This document shows positions 11,331 through 24,310 of a DNA stretch of 64,000 nt, piece after piece; position 1 is the stretch's first letter; each line of letters starts with the position of its first letter. A program made the translations under genes and the position numbers. Source of the stretch: Oscheius sp. JU75. Its lineage: Eukaryota > Nematoda > Chromadorea > Rhabditida > Rhabditidae. The notes beneath the pieces were generated by a model. It saw only the letters and a list, made by a program, of their open reading frames with translations. It had not been told where the DNA came from and ran no database searches. The stretch is from positions 2,480,001 to 2,544,000 of the forward strand of contig JASJZC010000006.1 in NCBI GenBank assembly GCA_037178855.1, written 5' to 3'.

Positions 11331-12815
11331 TTAGTAACTTGGTTTTTGCCTATGTTTCCTTTAGGCTATGTTTTCTGGAAGTACTTTTTCGTCTTCTGGA
11401 TCAATGGCATACTTTTTGGTTCAACAGCTAATGGATTGGTTTCTTCATTTCGACAGCATACTCAGTCTTGTCTTCTCCATCTATTGAAAAAACGTCTTTG
11501 TTAGGTAACTGGTTTCAATTAGCTATAATTATTTTCTAGAAATCAGCCGCTAGAAACATTTTTGGCAGGACTCGGTAGGATTCATCCTTGCATAAAAACC
11601 TAGAGCTTGAGATTTTATTGTATGTGGATAACTTTGGTCTGCCTCTGTTTGGCATTCTGGGAAATCTCTACTGCTATACTGTTCTGTACAGAATGCACAA
11701 ATCCTATTCGGAAATCGTCCTCGCAGGAATCAGAAAAATGTCTTTAGGAATGTTTCTAAAGGTTTAGATTTACTCAACGTCGTTATTTTTGAACATGCAG
11801 GCACTCGCTTATACACCTAGTCTGCTTTATTTCTGTTCTTCAGCTGTAGCCGAATACTTTTGTGCCGATTCCGAGTGGGAAGAATGCGTATCAGCATAAT
11901 TTTGTGACGCCATGGCACTTGTAAGAGAAAACTTCTGCAAATAATTGATTACAATTTCCAGATTTATACGACCGCTACGAATCTCCAGCCCCTACTTAGT
12001 GCTCTACTGATCGCTTATTCAGTATCTGACTAACTCTCTCTCTCTCTCTTTATGTCTCTATTTTTCTGTAACTCTCTGTCTTTCTCACGCTACTTCTATG
12101 CCCTCTGTCTCTGTGTCTCCCTATGTTTTTCTTTCCCTTTACCTCTATGTGTCTCTGTATATCTGCCTCAACTGAAAGAGACAGAAGACATTCAGAATCC
12201 CGACAACAAAACATTTTTTTTTTACAGAAAAGTTGAAACAAAAGAGTTTCTACCCGAATGTTGGGTTTTACACAACAAAAAAGTTCGGTCTTTATCATCT
12301 GCTTATTTGAAACATTTCTGTTCAGGAAGTTTTTTTCCCACAATAACAGTTAAATAGCTTACATTTCAAGTAGTCAGACGGTCCAGTGAAAGCTCAAATA
12401 CTGTCTCACCTATATCCAACAGTTGAAACCAGAAAAAAAACGAATATTTACTATTCAGCTCCTACGAGCTACTGTGACAAACTGGACCAAAACAGCAGAG
12501 ACATCTGCGGCTAACACACTAGCTCTTTTTGGTTTTTTGCAGGTGGGTAACATCAAGTTTGGAGAATAGTAAAAAATACACACAGGGAAGAACAGTAATA
12601 AATAAGGGAAGAGGGAGTGAATTTGGACTCGTATAGAATGCTTCTAGTAGAGTGTATTGCAGTGGTGAAGGTTGGAAGTGACGAGACGGTACGGGTGAGC
12701 TTACTGAAAAATTGGTATATTGAAATGCGACTGCCAGCCATTCTAAACGACCTTTTCTGGTATATGAGTAGAATGTGAAACAATAAACTTTTCTTCTTTG
12801 AGATCCAACAAATTT
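11331..12815. other. intergenic, downstream of ATP-citrate lyase
   Basis: No gene is supported. A CT-rich microsatellite lies at about 12031-12050 with degenerate pyrimidine runs up to 12170. The first members of the TGTTTCA-rich region occur at 12308 and 12776, both as TGAAACA. Confidence 0.4.
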
Positions 12816-14978
12816 CTATGTTTCACGTTTTCTACACATACCGATCCAGAAACTGCTAGATCCAGTGTCCTCGTATGAGAACATCTCTTGAAACAGGGAA
12901 AAACGTACCAAGATCTCCCTCTCGGGCATGATGTAGCTGATGTCGTCCCAGGGATGACGGTAGAGACCCTGCTTCAAGCGGCGCTGGTCGAGGTAGTGAC
13001 CTGGAAATATATTGTATGAAGCTGCTTCATAGGAAGTGGTGGTATTCATTTTTAATTTTCAACAACAGTCCAATCTTTTTTTCTCTTATAGCACTTCGCT
13101 CCTTTCCCCACTTCAAGTCTGTTTTTCAGGCTCAAAAAGTTATTTTCTATTTTCACAATGTTCTGCAAAGTTGTAGCTCATAATTCGCTGTACGTCTTTG
13201 CAGAATATGTCACAGCTAGAAAAAAAGCCGTTCGCTATTGGAAAAACAGTGCACCTAACCAATAGGATTTCTAATGTTTCAAAGGGAGAGTAACAGTGTA
13301 GAACTTTTCTGTTTTATAGTACACGAGAGGCGCTGGTACTAAAACTAACCAATGAATCCGAGACTGCGTCCCAGTACAAAGAGTCCATTCAGAGCCCCGA
13401 TCTCGATGGTTTCCTGGGCTTCGGCCGGGGTGAACATGCCTGATCCCCTCAAAATATCCACGAAAATGACTCCAATTGCTCCATCCACATTCAAAATTAG
13501 GTTTGGTTTCTTTGCCGTTGTGATTTTTTCGACCTCCAAAGCGAAATTAAGCAGGGGAGTCTCCTGCTTGAACTCTTCTCTGTCCAGGGCAAATTTCTTC
13601 AGGATTTCGACTCTCTTGTCAGGGTTGTTGATCTGGAAAAAGCGTCTTCCAAAAATGTTTCAAAACTCCTACGGATTTGACGCGATGGCCGATTCCCATG
13701 ATGTGCTTGCCCTGCTTGCGCATCTCGTTCACGAACTGCATCGGACTCCAGCCCTTGTCCATGGCTTCAGAGAATTGACGAGCTGCTCCATCGAGAGCTC
13801 CTCCAAATCGGTCTCCCTGGAAAAAAAAAGTTACCTTTTATGGGGCCAATGCACAAATGACCGAGACTATGCGAAGGCTGATGGTATTCGACGCTTGGTG
13901 AGATAAAGAAACATTGACCAAGTAGTCGTGGTTTCAAGTTTTGTAGAGAGAAACACCCACAATTGTCAACAGTCCAGATACGAGTGAAGAAATGAGATCC
14001 TTCCCGGCTCGGGCACAGACGATGGTATTGTGAGCTCCGGAAACGGCCGGTCCATGATCAGCAGTCAGCATCAGACAGATCTCGATGAACTTGTTTCCGT
14101 AAGCTGGGAGATTCTTCTGAAAAAAATTTTGTGTTTCATCATCTGTATAAAGCAAAAGAGGGCAGAATCCTGTTTGATGTTTCATGAAACTGCATAGTGA
14201 AAAAGATCAAAAATCTCTACAGCCAGAAAGGACAGTAGTTGTGACAAAAACTGACAGAAACTATAATGTTTCGTAAGGCAGTCAAGTGGAAGGGAATTTA
14301 GCGACTACATTGGAAGGACGTCTTCAAGCGGAAAAACAAAACTTACCAGAGAAGGATCTCTTTGTATTTGTTGGAACTTTGTACGGTTTCACTGTTTGAA
14401 TATAAGATTCATACATGTTGTGTGCATGATACTGTTTTTGTTTAGCAAAAGTAAAGGTAACGTTCTTGACAGCAGTATCGCCAGGGTTAGTGCTGCAAAA
14501 GTATTCAAAATTACTATGTTTCACTCTCTGTCTAAAGTAATTGGGCTGCTTCTAACTGCAACACGTGTATTTCTACCCCGCAACAACAAAACTACCACAG
14601 AAGGATCTCAAAAAAAACCTATTATCTTGTGAAAAGATCTTGTGTTTCATTTTTGAGAAAATAGTGGTGTTCCACTGTTTCCACAAAGTAGGAGAATGTT
14701 CATGGGAACAATTCCAAGGTCTATTATTCAAAATAAAAAAACTACCTGGAACCACAGAAGTCCTAGCACACCGCCGATACCAATGTCCTGCTCGAGAACC
14801 TTAGTAATTGGGACTCCGTTGTACATGAGCTCTTCTCCACGCTCGTCGCAAATCGAGGTCATGAAAGAGGCCGGCTTGCGGATTAGACCCAGTTCCTGGA
14901 AGTTATTTTTTCAAACCCCGTTGATTGAAAATGGAAGAAATGTGTCATTTCGTACAACTTCTTCCTAGTTTTCCACTC

Positions 14979-15020
<42 letters not shown>

Positions 15021-18000
15021 CAATTTTTTATCCCGAAACTCACCCTAGCCCAGGCATAGTCCATGGGAACAGCTGGAGGTGGTACTTCTGGCTGCGGGAC
15101 GATCTGGCCCTTGCCCACCAGGTCGCAGTAAGTCTCTCGGATCACCGTTCCTGAAAATTTTTTGCTTTCCCAGACTTCCAATTTTCCTCACCCAAATCAT
15201 CGAAAGAGCCGGGAACAAGAGCTCCTGCAGCCTTCAAAGAACCGTTCTTGGCAGCAGCTGTCTCTCCCTGCGCATTGGCGCTGGCTCCGGCGTGACCGAA
15301 TTGGACCTGGAAAGGATAGTTTTCAAGAAAGCTTTTTTAGTATTTTCAACAGCCCGGGTTTACCACTGCTTTAATAGAATTTTAGAAAGCCTAATACGTG
15401 GGCTGAAACAAATAACAGTGTTTCAACTGTAGTTTTATGTACAACAGACACAGTATAGTGAGAAGTAATAAGTATAAAGTAGTTGTGAAAATGACAATGT
15501 GATAATCAAGAACTTCTGCCTCTGACATTGGTTGTAATGCAGCATCCTCGAGAAAAAAATCTATACCTCCGAAGTGATGTGATCAGCACAGGTTCCGATG
15601 CACCATGCCACTAGTGGTTTAGTGATTTTCTTCGTCTTTAGAGCATCCACGATCTTGTACTCTTCCACACCACCGACCTCTCCGAGCAGGACGATCATTT
15701 TTACCCTGGAATGTGTTCATTTCGTTCCCCTCTTTCTGGAATACGCGCTAGGAAATTCCGCCTGTGTCGGCCCCCTACTGCCTTAGCGGTCACATGTCCG
15801 GGGTGTTGAGGCAGTACGGGGGCGACGTCGACGATCTTAATTGCAACTTCCATATGGCTTATAAAACCAGATGTCAAAAATCGTCAAAGTGGTCCCTCAA
15901 GAGTCTGTAAAACGAAAGTTACCTGTCGTCCTCCTGGTATCGAAGGACATGGTCAGTGTACGTCGAGCCGGGATAGCGGTCACCTCCAATGGCTACTCCC
16001 TCGAAAACACCGTCAGTGTTCTGAGAAATGATGTTGTTGAGCTCGTTGGACATACCGCCCGAGCGAGAGACGTAGGCAACACTGAAATTGGGTATCATAA
16101 ACTATGGAGTACTTTGAAACATAAATATGTGTAAAAGTCAATGTTTGAGAGAAATATTATTGCCGGTGAAAGGCCTAACAAGAACCACGTCTGGACATTT
16201 TAGTGTTTCAATTAATACATAAAACATGAGAAATTGGAGAAGTTTCTCTCGTCGACTAGGTTGTGTTTTACCCAGATAATATAAGCGTCCAGTACAACTG
16301 TTGATAAATGGAAAGAAGGCATCTGCAGCAAAAAAAACACTCACCTTCCAGGTCTGTACAACTTAGAGGCCAAGATGTTATCCATCATTCCTCCGGTATT
16401 TCCGATTTTGAAGCAGCCGGGCTTGATTCCACCGACTGTGGCCGGACCGATGAGGGTTACTCCACGCTCATGGGCTCTCTGAAATGTTTGACCATAACTC
16501 TGTCTCTTTGCCTCTCAGTCTCTCTAATCATCCTTCTCTTCCTTACCTTCAGCAGTTTTCTGGTCTGATTCTCTGGCACTCCCTCCGCAATGATGGCAAT
16601 AACACGGATCTGAGGGAACTCCAGTGCCTCAAGAACTGTCTCATAGACGGACCGAAGAGAGGCAAAAGTGACCAAAACAGAGGCGTCAGCATGCGTGGCG
16701 AAGGCTTTTGCCATGGACTTGTAGGCAGGAATGAGGATTTCCTGAAATTTTGGATGTGTTTCACTGAAAGTACTAATAGCAGAACTTTCATATTCAGAAA
16801 TGTTTTATTTCTTTGCGACTATATAACGTACCTTGTGACCAAAATAGTACTTCTGCTTGTTGTCACCAGTGAAAGGATAGGTGGAAGCTACCACAGAAGG
16901 ATCGTTACGCCGACAGACGTAGTCAAAGTCGAGCATTCCCTGGAAGTTGTTTATTATTATGTACCTATACGCCACGAATATTGTTTCGTGGGTCAACAAC
17001 TAGGTCTTATCATTGTGTAACATTTTTGATCAAATACTATAATTGTTTTCATCATTACGTATCGGCGAACAACTATCTGTTAGAGCTTTGTAGTGAAACA
17101 TAACATTCAGCAAGGAATTTGGGGACAATGAAAACCGTTTCTCAGTTCTTTCTAAAATCGATCGTATCTTGGAAATTTTTACTTTTCTACCGATTACGTC
17201 CCGCGCGTTGTATCGGGAAGAAACCCTAGGTCATGTAGTAGACATGAAACTTTTTAGGTTCACGTTTTACACGAGTTTTTTAAACGATCTCTTACCACAA
17301 ACTGAAGGGTGTGAATGCCTATAACTTCTTCGTTGAACTGAGTGTTTCAAGCACTCATAGTACATTGTAACTCCACGAATAGAGGTCCGTTAGACAAACG
17401 TTTTTATCCCCAATATATTTTTGGGTCATTTTTGTTTCACTGATACTTCAATAACCACGTATCTAGGTTTTTTCATTCCATGCCAGAAGATTCATGTTTT
17501 GTTTCACTGGTTCTACCTATAGACTACTATACTTGGGCGTCGAGCCAAAAAATTCGGCTCGAGCCGTTTCGAGCCGGGTTTTTTCCCGTGTCGAGCCGAG
17601 CCGAGCCGGGTTTTTTCCCGTGTCGAGCCGAGCCGGGTTTTTTTCGGGTCGAGCGGAGCCAAATTTCTGCGTTGAAATAAGTTTTTGCCGCGCATTCATT
17701 TTCAAATTTGACTCGAGCCGGGTTTTGCTCGAGGTCGAGCCGAGTCGAGCCGGTTATTTTCCCGATGTCGAGCCGAGCCGGGTTTTCTCTCAGGTCGAGT
17801 CGAGCCGAGCCGAGCCGGGTTTTCTTCCGGGTCGAGTCGAGCCGGCTCGGCTCGAGCCGAGTTGCCCAAGTATATAGACTACCGCAATCAGATTCTCACT
17901 AATAAATACATAATCATGAGAAAAATATATAAAACCAACCTGGATAGCCTTCTGCTGCTGTCCCCAAATGATAGCCTTGGTGTTGTTCTCGAAAAGAGAA

Positions 18001-21000
18001 TTGTAGATTTTATTGATCTCGGCCTGAAGGAGACTGGGAGGCATAAGAGGAGCTCTCTGGGCTCCCGGAGCTCCCATCTCATCCGAAGTTTGGCGGGAGT
18101 TTTGACGAGACGTACCAGCGGTCTGAAATTCCGAAGGTCTCTTCAGATTTTTCGAACATTTTTTGCTGTTTAAAGAAGTACAGTACAGACGAGAAATCAG
18201 TGAAAGGTTGTACAGTTCCCTATAGACCTAGTCCACGAAACACAGAAGATTTCGAACTTTACGAGAGAAACTATAGTATCACTACTTCACGGCGTTGAAA
18301 TGATATAGTCTACACACTGTTTTCACTTATCGAAATCACGGTACTATCGCTTTTTGGGTGTTCGCGGATTTTTATCGGCGTGAAACATGAAACATGGTAT
18401 CTGTGCAAACTACTAGCTGCATATCGTGAACAGCAAAACAAACTATGTCACAGTCTCTTTCTGAATCCGAAATAGACTTGCAAAGACTTGAGAATATCCA
18501 CGAACAGACAGCTGCCTACTTGAAACACTAAAATGTTTACGAGGTTCTAAACTTGGATGTGATTATTTCAAGTTTCGACACTATTTGTTTCACTCTTTCT
18601 ACATATTGGCTTCTTGATTACAGCTACATTATCACGTCTTCTATGTAGGTGCTGAAAGTTGTAAGCGACCCGAATACTGTATGGTCGAATGGAAGTATTC
18701 TGCTACTGCTACTAACTTTCCCGAAAAATCTTGTTTGACTTACATGTCTCTCCGGGCTCAACAGGAACTGTCCAGTGGTTTGTGGCTCCTTTGGTACTGC
18801 TGGGAGCGGTCGGACACCAAGAGCGGCTCCAACAATCGCTGTCATGTGGGTCTCCGGTCCGAAGACATTGATCGGGAGCTCAAGTTGGGTCGCTGAAAAT
18901 TTGTGAAACTTTGACTGCGAAATACTGATATTCTCTGCTACAGATCGTATTGTAGAGTGTGTGAGACAAAATGAAGCTTTAAACAAAACGTAAAACGTAA
19001 CTGTGAAACACTATTCTTTTCCATTTTGCATGCGTCAATTGAGCTGACGGACTCGGGAGAACTTCATATTGACATCCACCGAACTACTCATTACAAGAAG
19101 TTCCCTGGTTCTCTTATCTGTCACCCATGAAACATTTTTTCTCAGCTTGGCAATTTTCCAACTATAAACAACCTTAGCTTCCTAGGGATGAAATATCTCA
19201 TATCTAGATCTTGTCAATTCCGCCTACAGCTAGTACTTTTGCAGTAATCATGAAACAAAAAGTGTCGTTTTATGGTTTACGTCCAACAAGCAAAAAGAAA
19301 GTGATATATGTGCAAAATGAAAGTGGTTATAAAGCTGGTGAAACACAATTTTCTGCCACATGTTACCAAGCCTCCATGAACCAGTTTTATTCCTGATCAG
19401 TTTTGTAAAGATGAAATATTTTGAGCTCCTACATGTTTCTTCATTGCAGAGAATACAGACCAACATATACTTTTACAGTAACTTTGAAAAAAAGCGCTCT
19501 TTTATGGGGTTTGTTGAATGAAACGATGGAAGTGAAAGATAAAAGTTGTCTGAGACTTATAGGAAGCTTGAGACACAAATACTGTGATTCGTTTTTCAAA
19601 CTACGTATTTCTGGATATGTTTAAATTGTAACATTTGAACATTGTAACGACTAAAAAGCACTCACCAGCATCCTTGATCCTCCTCAATCCCTCCTGATAA
19701 TTGGGTCCTCCTCGTCTCACATAGATTGTCACTCTATGAATCTTGAGGTGTTCCACGAATTCCTCGAAAGCCCTGACGATACCGCCAAAAGTCTTGGCAA
19801 CGTTTGTAAAATTGGCAATGGAGCCTCCAATAATCAGAACTTTCCCGTCTGGACGAGGTTCGCCCTCTGTCATCACACTGAGAATCGTCTTGGCGTATTC
19901 ATAGGTCTGAGTCTCCGACGGGTCACCGGAATATTCACCGTAGTTGGCCAGCTCACCGGCTCCGCCGAGGTCACAGACTGTGTCACTAAAATTTTTGAAT
20001 TTCTTACTCGGCCGATGAATATGATAAGGTTCGCGAACTACCTGTACTACGATTTCCCAGTGAGACAGGCAAAAATCTTGAACTTTGGGTTGAAAACTAA
20101 TTCGTCATTTTCTAAATCGTATAAAGCAATGTCTGAGTTTTGAAAAACTTTACTATAAGTTCACAGTGAAACAAACAAATCCTGAACTGTGCCTTCAAAA
20201 CAACAGTTTCTCATTTTTGGCACTGACCACCATGAGTTACTAAAGTTCGTAATCGTAAGAAGCTCCCAGTGGAATATAAAATTGCTTTGAACTTAGCATG
20301 GAAGAAAGAAGAACACCTAGAATGTCTATAGGTTTCCACCAAGAAAAGTTCAAAAACTAGGATCATAGAAGACATATATGGTCCGGACACTGTTTTGAAG
20401 AGCATATCGGTAGCCACAAACATGTCGGATAGCTACTGGGTTGGACCATCCGTACTGTTTCGGCATAAAATGTCACAGTTGCACTGCCTCAAAACTGCAC
20501 CCGTAACCAGGCAGGAAAAGAGGTACCACGCGGTCTACCGGTCTCACCCCAATTCTTTAGACAATAATCTAGTCGTCGAATCTAAGAGCGTTATTTTTTG
20601 CAACTCGTACAAACCATTAACCTCGGGAGTCTCAGTATATGAAACACAAAACATTCAAACCTACGTAAAGACAACAGAAGCACCTCCTCCAGCAACCATG
20701 GTCCAGATGCGTCCCTTTCTGTTCAGAATGGTCAGTTTCAATGAGGCTCCAGTCTTGGCGTCCAGGTCGGCAATGTATTGCTCCTAGAATTTTTCTTTGT
20801 ATCACTGAAAAACTAACAGAGGAGAAGCATAGTCTTTCTACTCTGATGGCTACTCGGACACCAAAACAAGCTAATCGAACTTTTAGATCATTCTCTATCC
20901 GAAGAAACGATTTCGACAAAAATGATGTTCTGCATACTTGTAGAACAGATCAAAATCTACAGCTTTGCAGAACATCACAAAGCCGAAAATTGCTGTTTGA

Positions 21001-23643
21001 TCCCAAAAAACTCACTTCTTTAGTCAGGTCACGTCCGAAAGGAGCAGGGAACTCGACGGGATGACCGCCTCTTGTCTTCCAGTTTTCGGAACATAGAAAA
21101 TTAGCAGTCTCGTCAAGTTTTGCTGCCAGATCCAGGATGTAGACTTTGTCGTTGAGGACGACCAGGGGATTGATCTCGAGGTAGGTAAAGTGCAGCTGCT
21201 TGTAGACAGTGTATAAGAAGGACACGAACTGCTTGACGATTCTAGAAATTTGGGAGTTTCGGTCATTTTTGTACACATTCAAGTATGTTGTTTTTCTCAA
21301 AAAACCACGGCGAGGAATTGTCAACCCATAACTTTGCACTGTATAATTGTCGGTAGAAGGATAAAAAGTGGCGCAATTTTGACAGTCATTCTGATTCAAT
21401 GATCATTCTCAAAACAAGCATACCATAACAGCGTGCCGTGAAAATCGAGATTCAGAAAAAAATTTGAGGTTTTTCCAAAAATCTTAATAATCGACTCACA
21501 TCGTCCTCTTTCCCAAATCTCCAATCAGCTTCGTCAACTGCTCGTCCGTCGGTGTCATTGCCGTATCATCTAGCGAGACGGGGATTCGAAGCTTCCTGGC
21601 TTTTTCGTCCACATCTCCAATCTCCACTCCGCCCTGGAATTATATGTTTTTGTGAGAAGGACGTGCGGATCATTTTCATTTTATTTCCTTCCATTAGTGA
21701 AAAGGCTGAACATACCTGCTCGTAGAAGAGAATGACATCTTCGTCGCGTTGACTGAAAATGGCCACATAGAGCTCGTCCGAGTCAGTATGGGCGCAGAAG
21801 GGTTCGACAATAAAGGTGTGGAGACGACCGGTTGTCTTTCCAATCTGAATAATTGTCTTTCTCCTGTTGTATAGTCTGTTTTAGGTTCAATAAACACGTT
21901 TTTAGTATTGCTCTGAATAGAATTGCATTCCCAGTTTCGAGAATTTTTTGTTTCACTTTTTGAATAAGTAGTGGAGCAAAAATATTTGACAGTATTCGTA
22001 ATCTGCACGTAGCCAAAAACAAATACCCTCCAGTAGTTCCACGTGAATCCCGTCTGGAGATAAAAACACGCCCGAGGGCCCAAAATGGTCTTTTGGTTCT
22101 GGGATGACTTTGTGTTTATGGAATGTATGGAGCCATCGCCCTAGCTCAAACTACCTGTTTTCTGGGATACAGCTAGTCAATGAAACAATTCAAGTGTTTT
22201 AGTGACTACCACTGTTTTTCCACTGTCTTGCAGCTTTTTTCGGGTTCAAAGCGTATACGATGGAGTGGGCTAAAGAGATTGGGTAGAAGAGACAAGAAGT
22301 GTTAGCACTCGAGAAAGAACTACGGTAGGGGAAACGATACGGTTTATTCTGTTGACCATATGGGCAGGTTTTTCTTCGGAACTCGTGAGACAAAACGAAA
22401 GTCATGTTCTTTCCGAAATATATGAAACATGAAGGAATGCTCTTTTTTAGCTTCCAAATACTGATTTTCTTGTTCGGCCATTGTAGAGGTGATCAAAATC
22501 TAGAACTTTATAGAATACTGCTAAGCCAGTAAGTCAGTTTATAGCTTCGAAAATATCAAATATCAAAAGTTGTTAAGAGGCAAGCTTTATTTCGAGCAGT
22601 AATAATAGTTTAAACTCACAGTAGCATAGGTTCCAGCCTTGTTCTCAAACCATTCCTTGATCTCCGGCAAATTTCCGCACTTGACCAGGCCGTGCTTCCC
22701 TCGTCTCTTAATTAGCTGGTCGGGCTTGATGACGGCTTTCTGAAAAAAAAAAGTTGTTGTTTCTTTTTATGTTGTTCCTTGAAACAGTTTCGAGTTAAAC
22801 GAATAGATATATTTGCGAAAATTTACATCTGTCGAGCAGAACTTTTAAAGGACTTTTAAAGGAGAGAGACTTGAAAAGGTGCAATGAAACAAAAAAGGTG
22901 TTCAAGCCAATCTGGAAATGGTCATGGTAGGAGATCTTATCCATGCTAATAAATACGAAATCGCTAAATATTCACTGATAATGGGGAATAATACTGAACG
23001 AAAGTGTTTTGCCTTACTCAATGTCGTGTCACAGTGAATCATTAAAAAATCTAAAGCCAGATGTATGTAGCCCACCCCAGCCTCTCTATTCCCTTGTGAG
23101 AATGACTATCAAGTTCCAATGAGGTTTTATAGGAAGAAAGAATATCCGCTCTGTCCTCAAAAAGATGAGCCTGAACTGGAGCGAGAACACGAGGTTAAAA
23201 AACTTTTTTCTAGAGATTCTCTAACACTCATTACAGTCCTGATCCTTACTGTACAGATAACAACAGAAACGTACTACTTTCAATTATTGGGACACATGAC
23301 ACACTTCAATGTATCAGTTTTTCTATAAAGCTAACCACTGTTATCCACTGTGGTCATTCTTTGTGCTCGTGAAAAACTCTTTCAAAGTTTCAATGTTTCA
23401 ACTGTCCTATAAAACATCCAAAACATTGAATGGGAACGTTCTAGTTTCAACGAAATCTTAGTAGTAGTATTTAGAAAAACTTACATCTCCTCTAGAAAGC
23501 CATGGGCTCAACTTGGCAATGTCATCGAAGCTGTCATTCTCTGTCAATCTGACAGCATGAGGGGCATCGATAAGCCCAGAGGCTGAGAGCTGTCTGTAGA
23601 GGACCTCCTTTCCACTCAGTTCACTCACTGCCTTCGCTGACAT
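12816..23643 (-). CDS. acly: ATP-citrate lyase, 21 exons
   Basis: ATP-citrate lyase makes cytosolic acetyl-CoA and oxaloacetate from citrate, CoA and ATP. Exons (high-low): 23643-23485, 22739-22620, 21844-21716, 21633-21500, 21241-21016, 20783-20665, 19985-19666, 18892-18744, 18122-17940, 16939-16832, 16741-16547, 16478-16345, 16081-15923, 15705-15567, 15306-15192, 15150-15044, 14895-14746, 14116-13961, 13816-13673, 13632-13350, 13000-12816. All phases agree and give about 1,135 residues (human 1,101). Visible landmarks are the N-terminal [35 protein letters not shown], the phospho-His loop [23 protein letters not shown], and the citrate-synthase-like end with GIGHRVKS and [16 protein letters not shown]. 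The C-terminus is uncertain: a donor at 12908 could shorten it. Introns are large and packed with TGTTTCA motifs. Confidence 0.97.
12889..12896 (-). promoter_or_regulatory. exact CTGTTTCA core
   Basis: One of only eight hits that match the full eight-base C. elegans core; it lies within or just after the last acly exon. Confidence 0.5.
13156..13212. repeat. short palindromic repeat, copy 1
   Basis: This is a member of a dispersed foldback family: a left arm like TGTTCTGCAAAGTTGTAG, a spacer of 10-20 bases, and an inverted right arm. Here the right arm reads CTTTGCAGAATATGTC. It lies in an acly intron. Confidence 0.7.
14984..15017 (+). repeat. CT microsatellite
   Basis: About 17 perfect CT units lie in the acly intron between exons 16 and 17. 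Confidence 0.95.
17545..17865 (+). repeat. GC-rich minisatellite in an acly intron
   Basis: About 320 bases of degenerate tandem units built on CGAGCCGAGCCGGG followed by a T-run and CCCG. Units vary in length and in the number of internal CGAGC copies. It lies between acly exons 9 and 10 and stands out strongly from the AT-rich surroundings. Several frames stay open through it only because of the repeat; no protein is implied. Confidence 0.92.
20924..20976. repeat. short palindromic repeat, copy 2
   Basis: Left arm GATGTTCTGCATACTTGTAG and right arm TCTACAGCTTTGCAGAACATC are inverted copies around an AT-rich spacer. It lies in an acly intron and is one of the cleanest members of the family. 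Confidence 0.78.
22780..22787 (-). promoter_or_regulatory. exact CTGTTTCA core
   Basis: Full eight-base match on the minus strand, in acly intron 1. Confidence 0.5.
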
Positions 23644-23660
23644 TCTTCTGCAAAACGATG
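23644..23660 (-). promoter_or_regulatory. splice acceptor just before the acly start
   Basis: On the minus strand a pyrimidine-rich TTTTGCAG ends at 23648, only four bases before the ATG at 23643. No coding exon is needed upstream, so this is either the end of a 5' UTR intron or a spliced-leader trans-splice site, which is the usual arrangement in nematodes. Confidence 0.6.
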
Positions 23661-24246
23661 GGATTGTTAGATGTTTCAGTTAAAAAAGAGCCTGGAAGAG
23701 AAGAAACAGAACGAAGAGAATTCGATTTTTGCGGGGTTCTGAATAAGAAATTTGGGTTATGGAGGGAGCAAAGAACTGAAAAAGTGGAAATGCAATATTT
23801 GGAAAAGTTAATTTTTTTCTATAATATGCCAGCTGTAGTGAAAAAAACGATCACATGCAATATAGCATAACTTTGAAACATTCTTCTTTATATTGGCATA
23901 ATTCCGCGATGTCTTGTACTCCAAAGACTATCGGAAAGATCTAATGAAATTGGTGAAACATTTTCTTTATATAAGGTATATACGAACTTTGATCGGAGAT
24001 GGAGCAAAGAATAAGAACCATGGCTATGTGGTAAGCCTGAAACAAATGAAATACCAACTTGAAGGCGCTGGATATCAAGTTTGCAACAGGATATCTGGAT
24101 TTTTCAATTGACCACGGGCAGGACATTGTGTGGGAAGCCAACAAAATGGATGTAAGAGATTGTTGAAATAGAGACAATCCGATAAAAGATTCAAAAGAAC
24201 GCCAGACTAGCATGGAGTCTTTCTAGGTCCTAAGCTAAATTTTCCA

Positions 24247-24310
24247 GCTCTACGATGTTCTGCAAGGTTCTACATTTTGTTAAACACTACAATTTTGAAA
24301 GATTGCTAGA
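24247..24310. repeat. short palindromic repeat, copy 3 (diverged)
   Basis: The left arm GATGTTCTGCAAGGTTCTAC is well kept. The right arm (ACTACAATTTTGAAAG) is diverged and offset. Confidence 0.5.

Larger units (their letters stand above)
12308..17506 (+). promoter_or_regulatory. piRNA-type motif block, mostly plus
   Basis: TGTTTCA starts (+): 12819, 13275, 13656, 14132, 14178, 14517, 14643, 15419, 16204, 16757, 17343, 17433, 17500. TGAAACA starts (-): 12308, 12776, 12889, 15404, 16115, 17094. Nearly all lie in acly introns or just 3' of the gene. The heptamer is the core of the nematode 21U-RNA upstream motif; each site would specify one short transcript starting about 40 bases downstream. 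Whether each is used cannot be told from sequence. Confidence 0.65.

Noticed and set aside
14984-15017. Repeats as a possible CRISPR-like or satellite array
   Set aside because: A plain CT microsatellite; no direct repeats with unique spacers were seen anywhere in the window.
17494-17877. Open frames through the minisatellite (Arg, Ser, Glu and Pro-rich)
   Set aside because: They exist in several frames and both strands only because the repeat lacks stops; they lie inside an acly intron.
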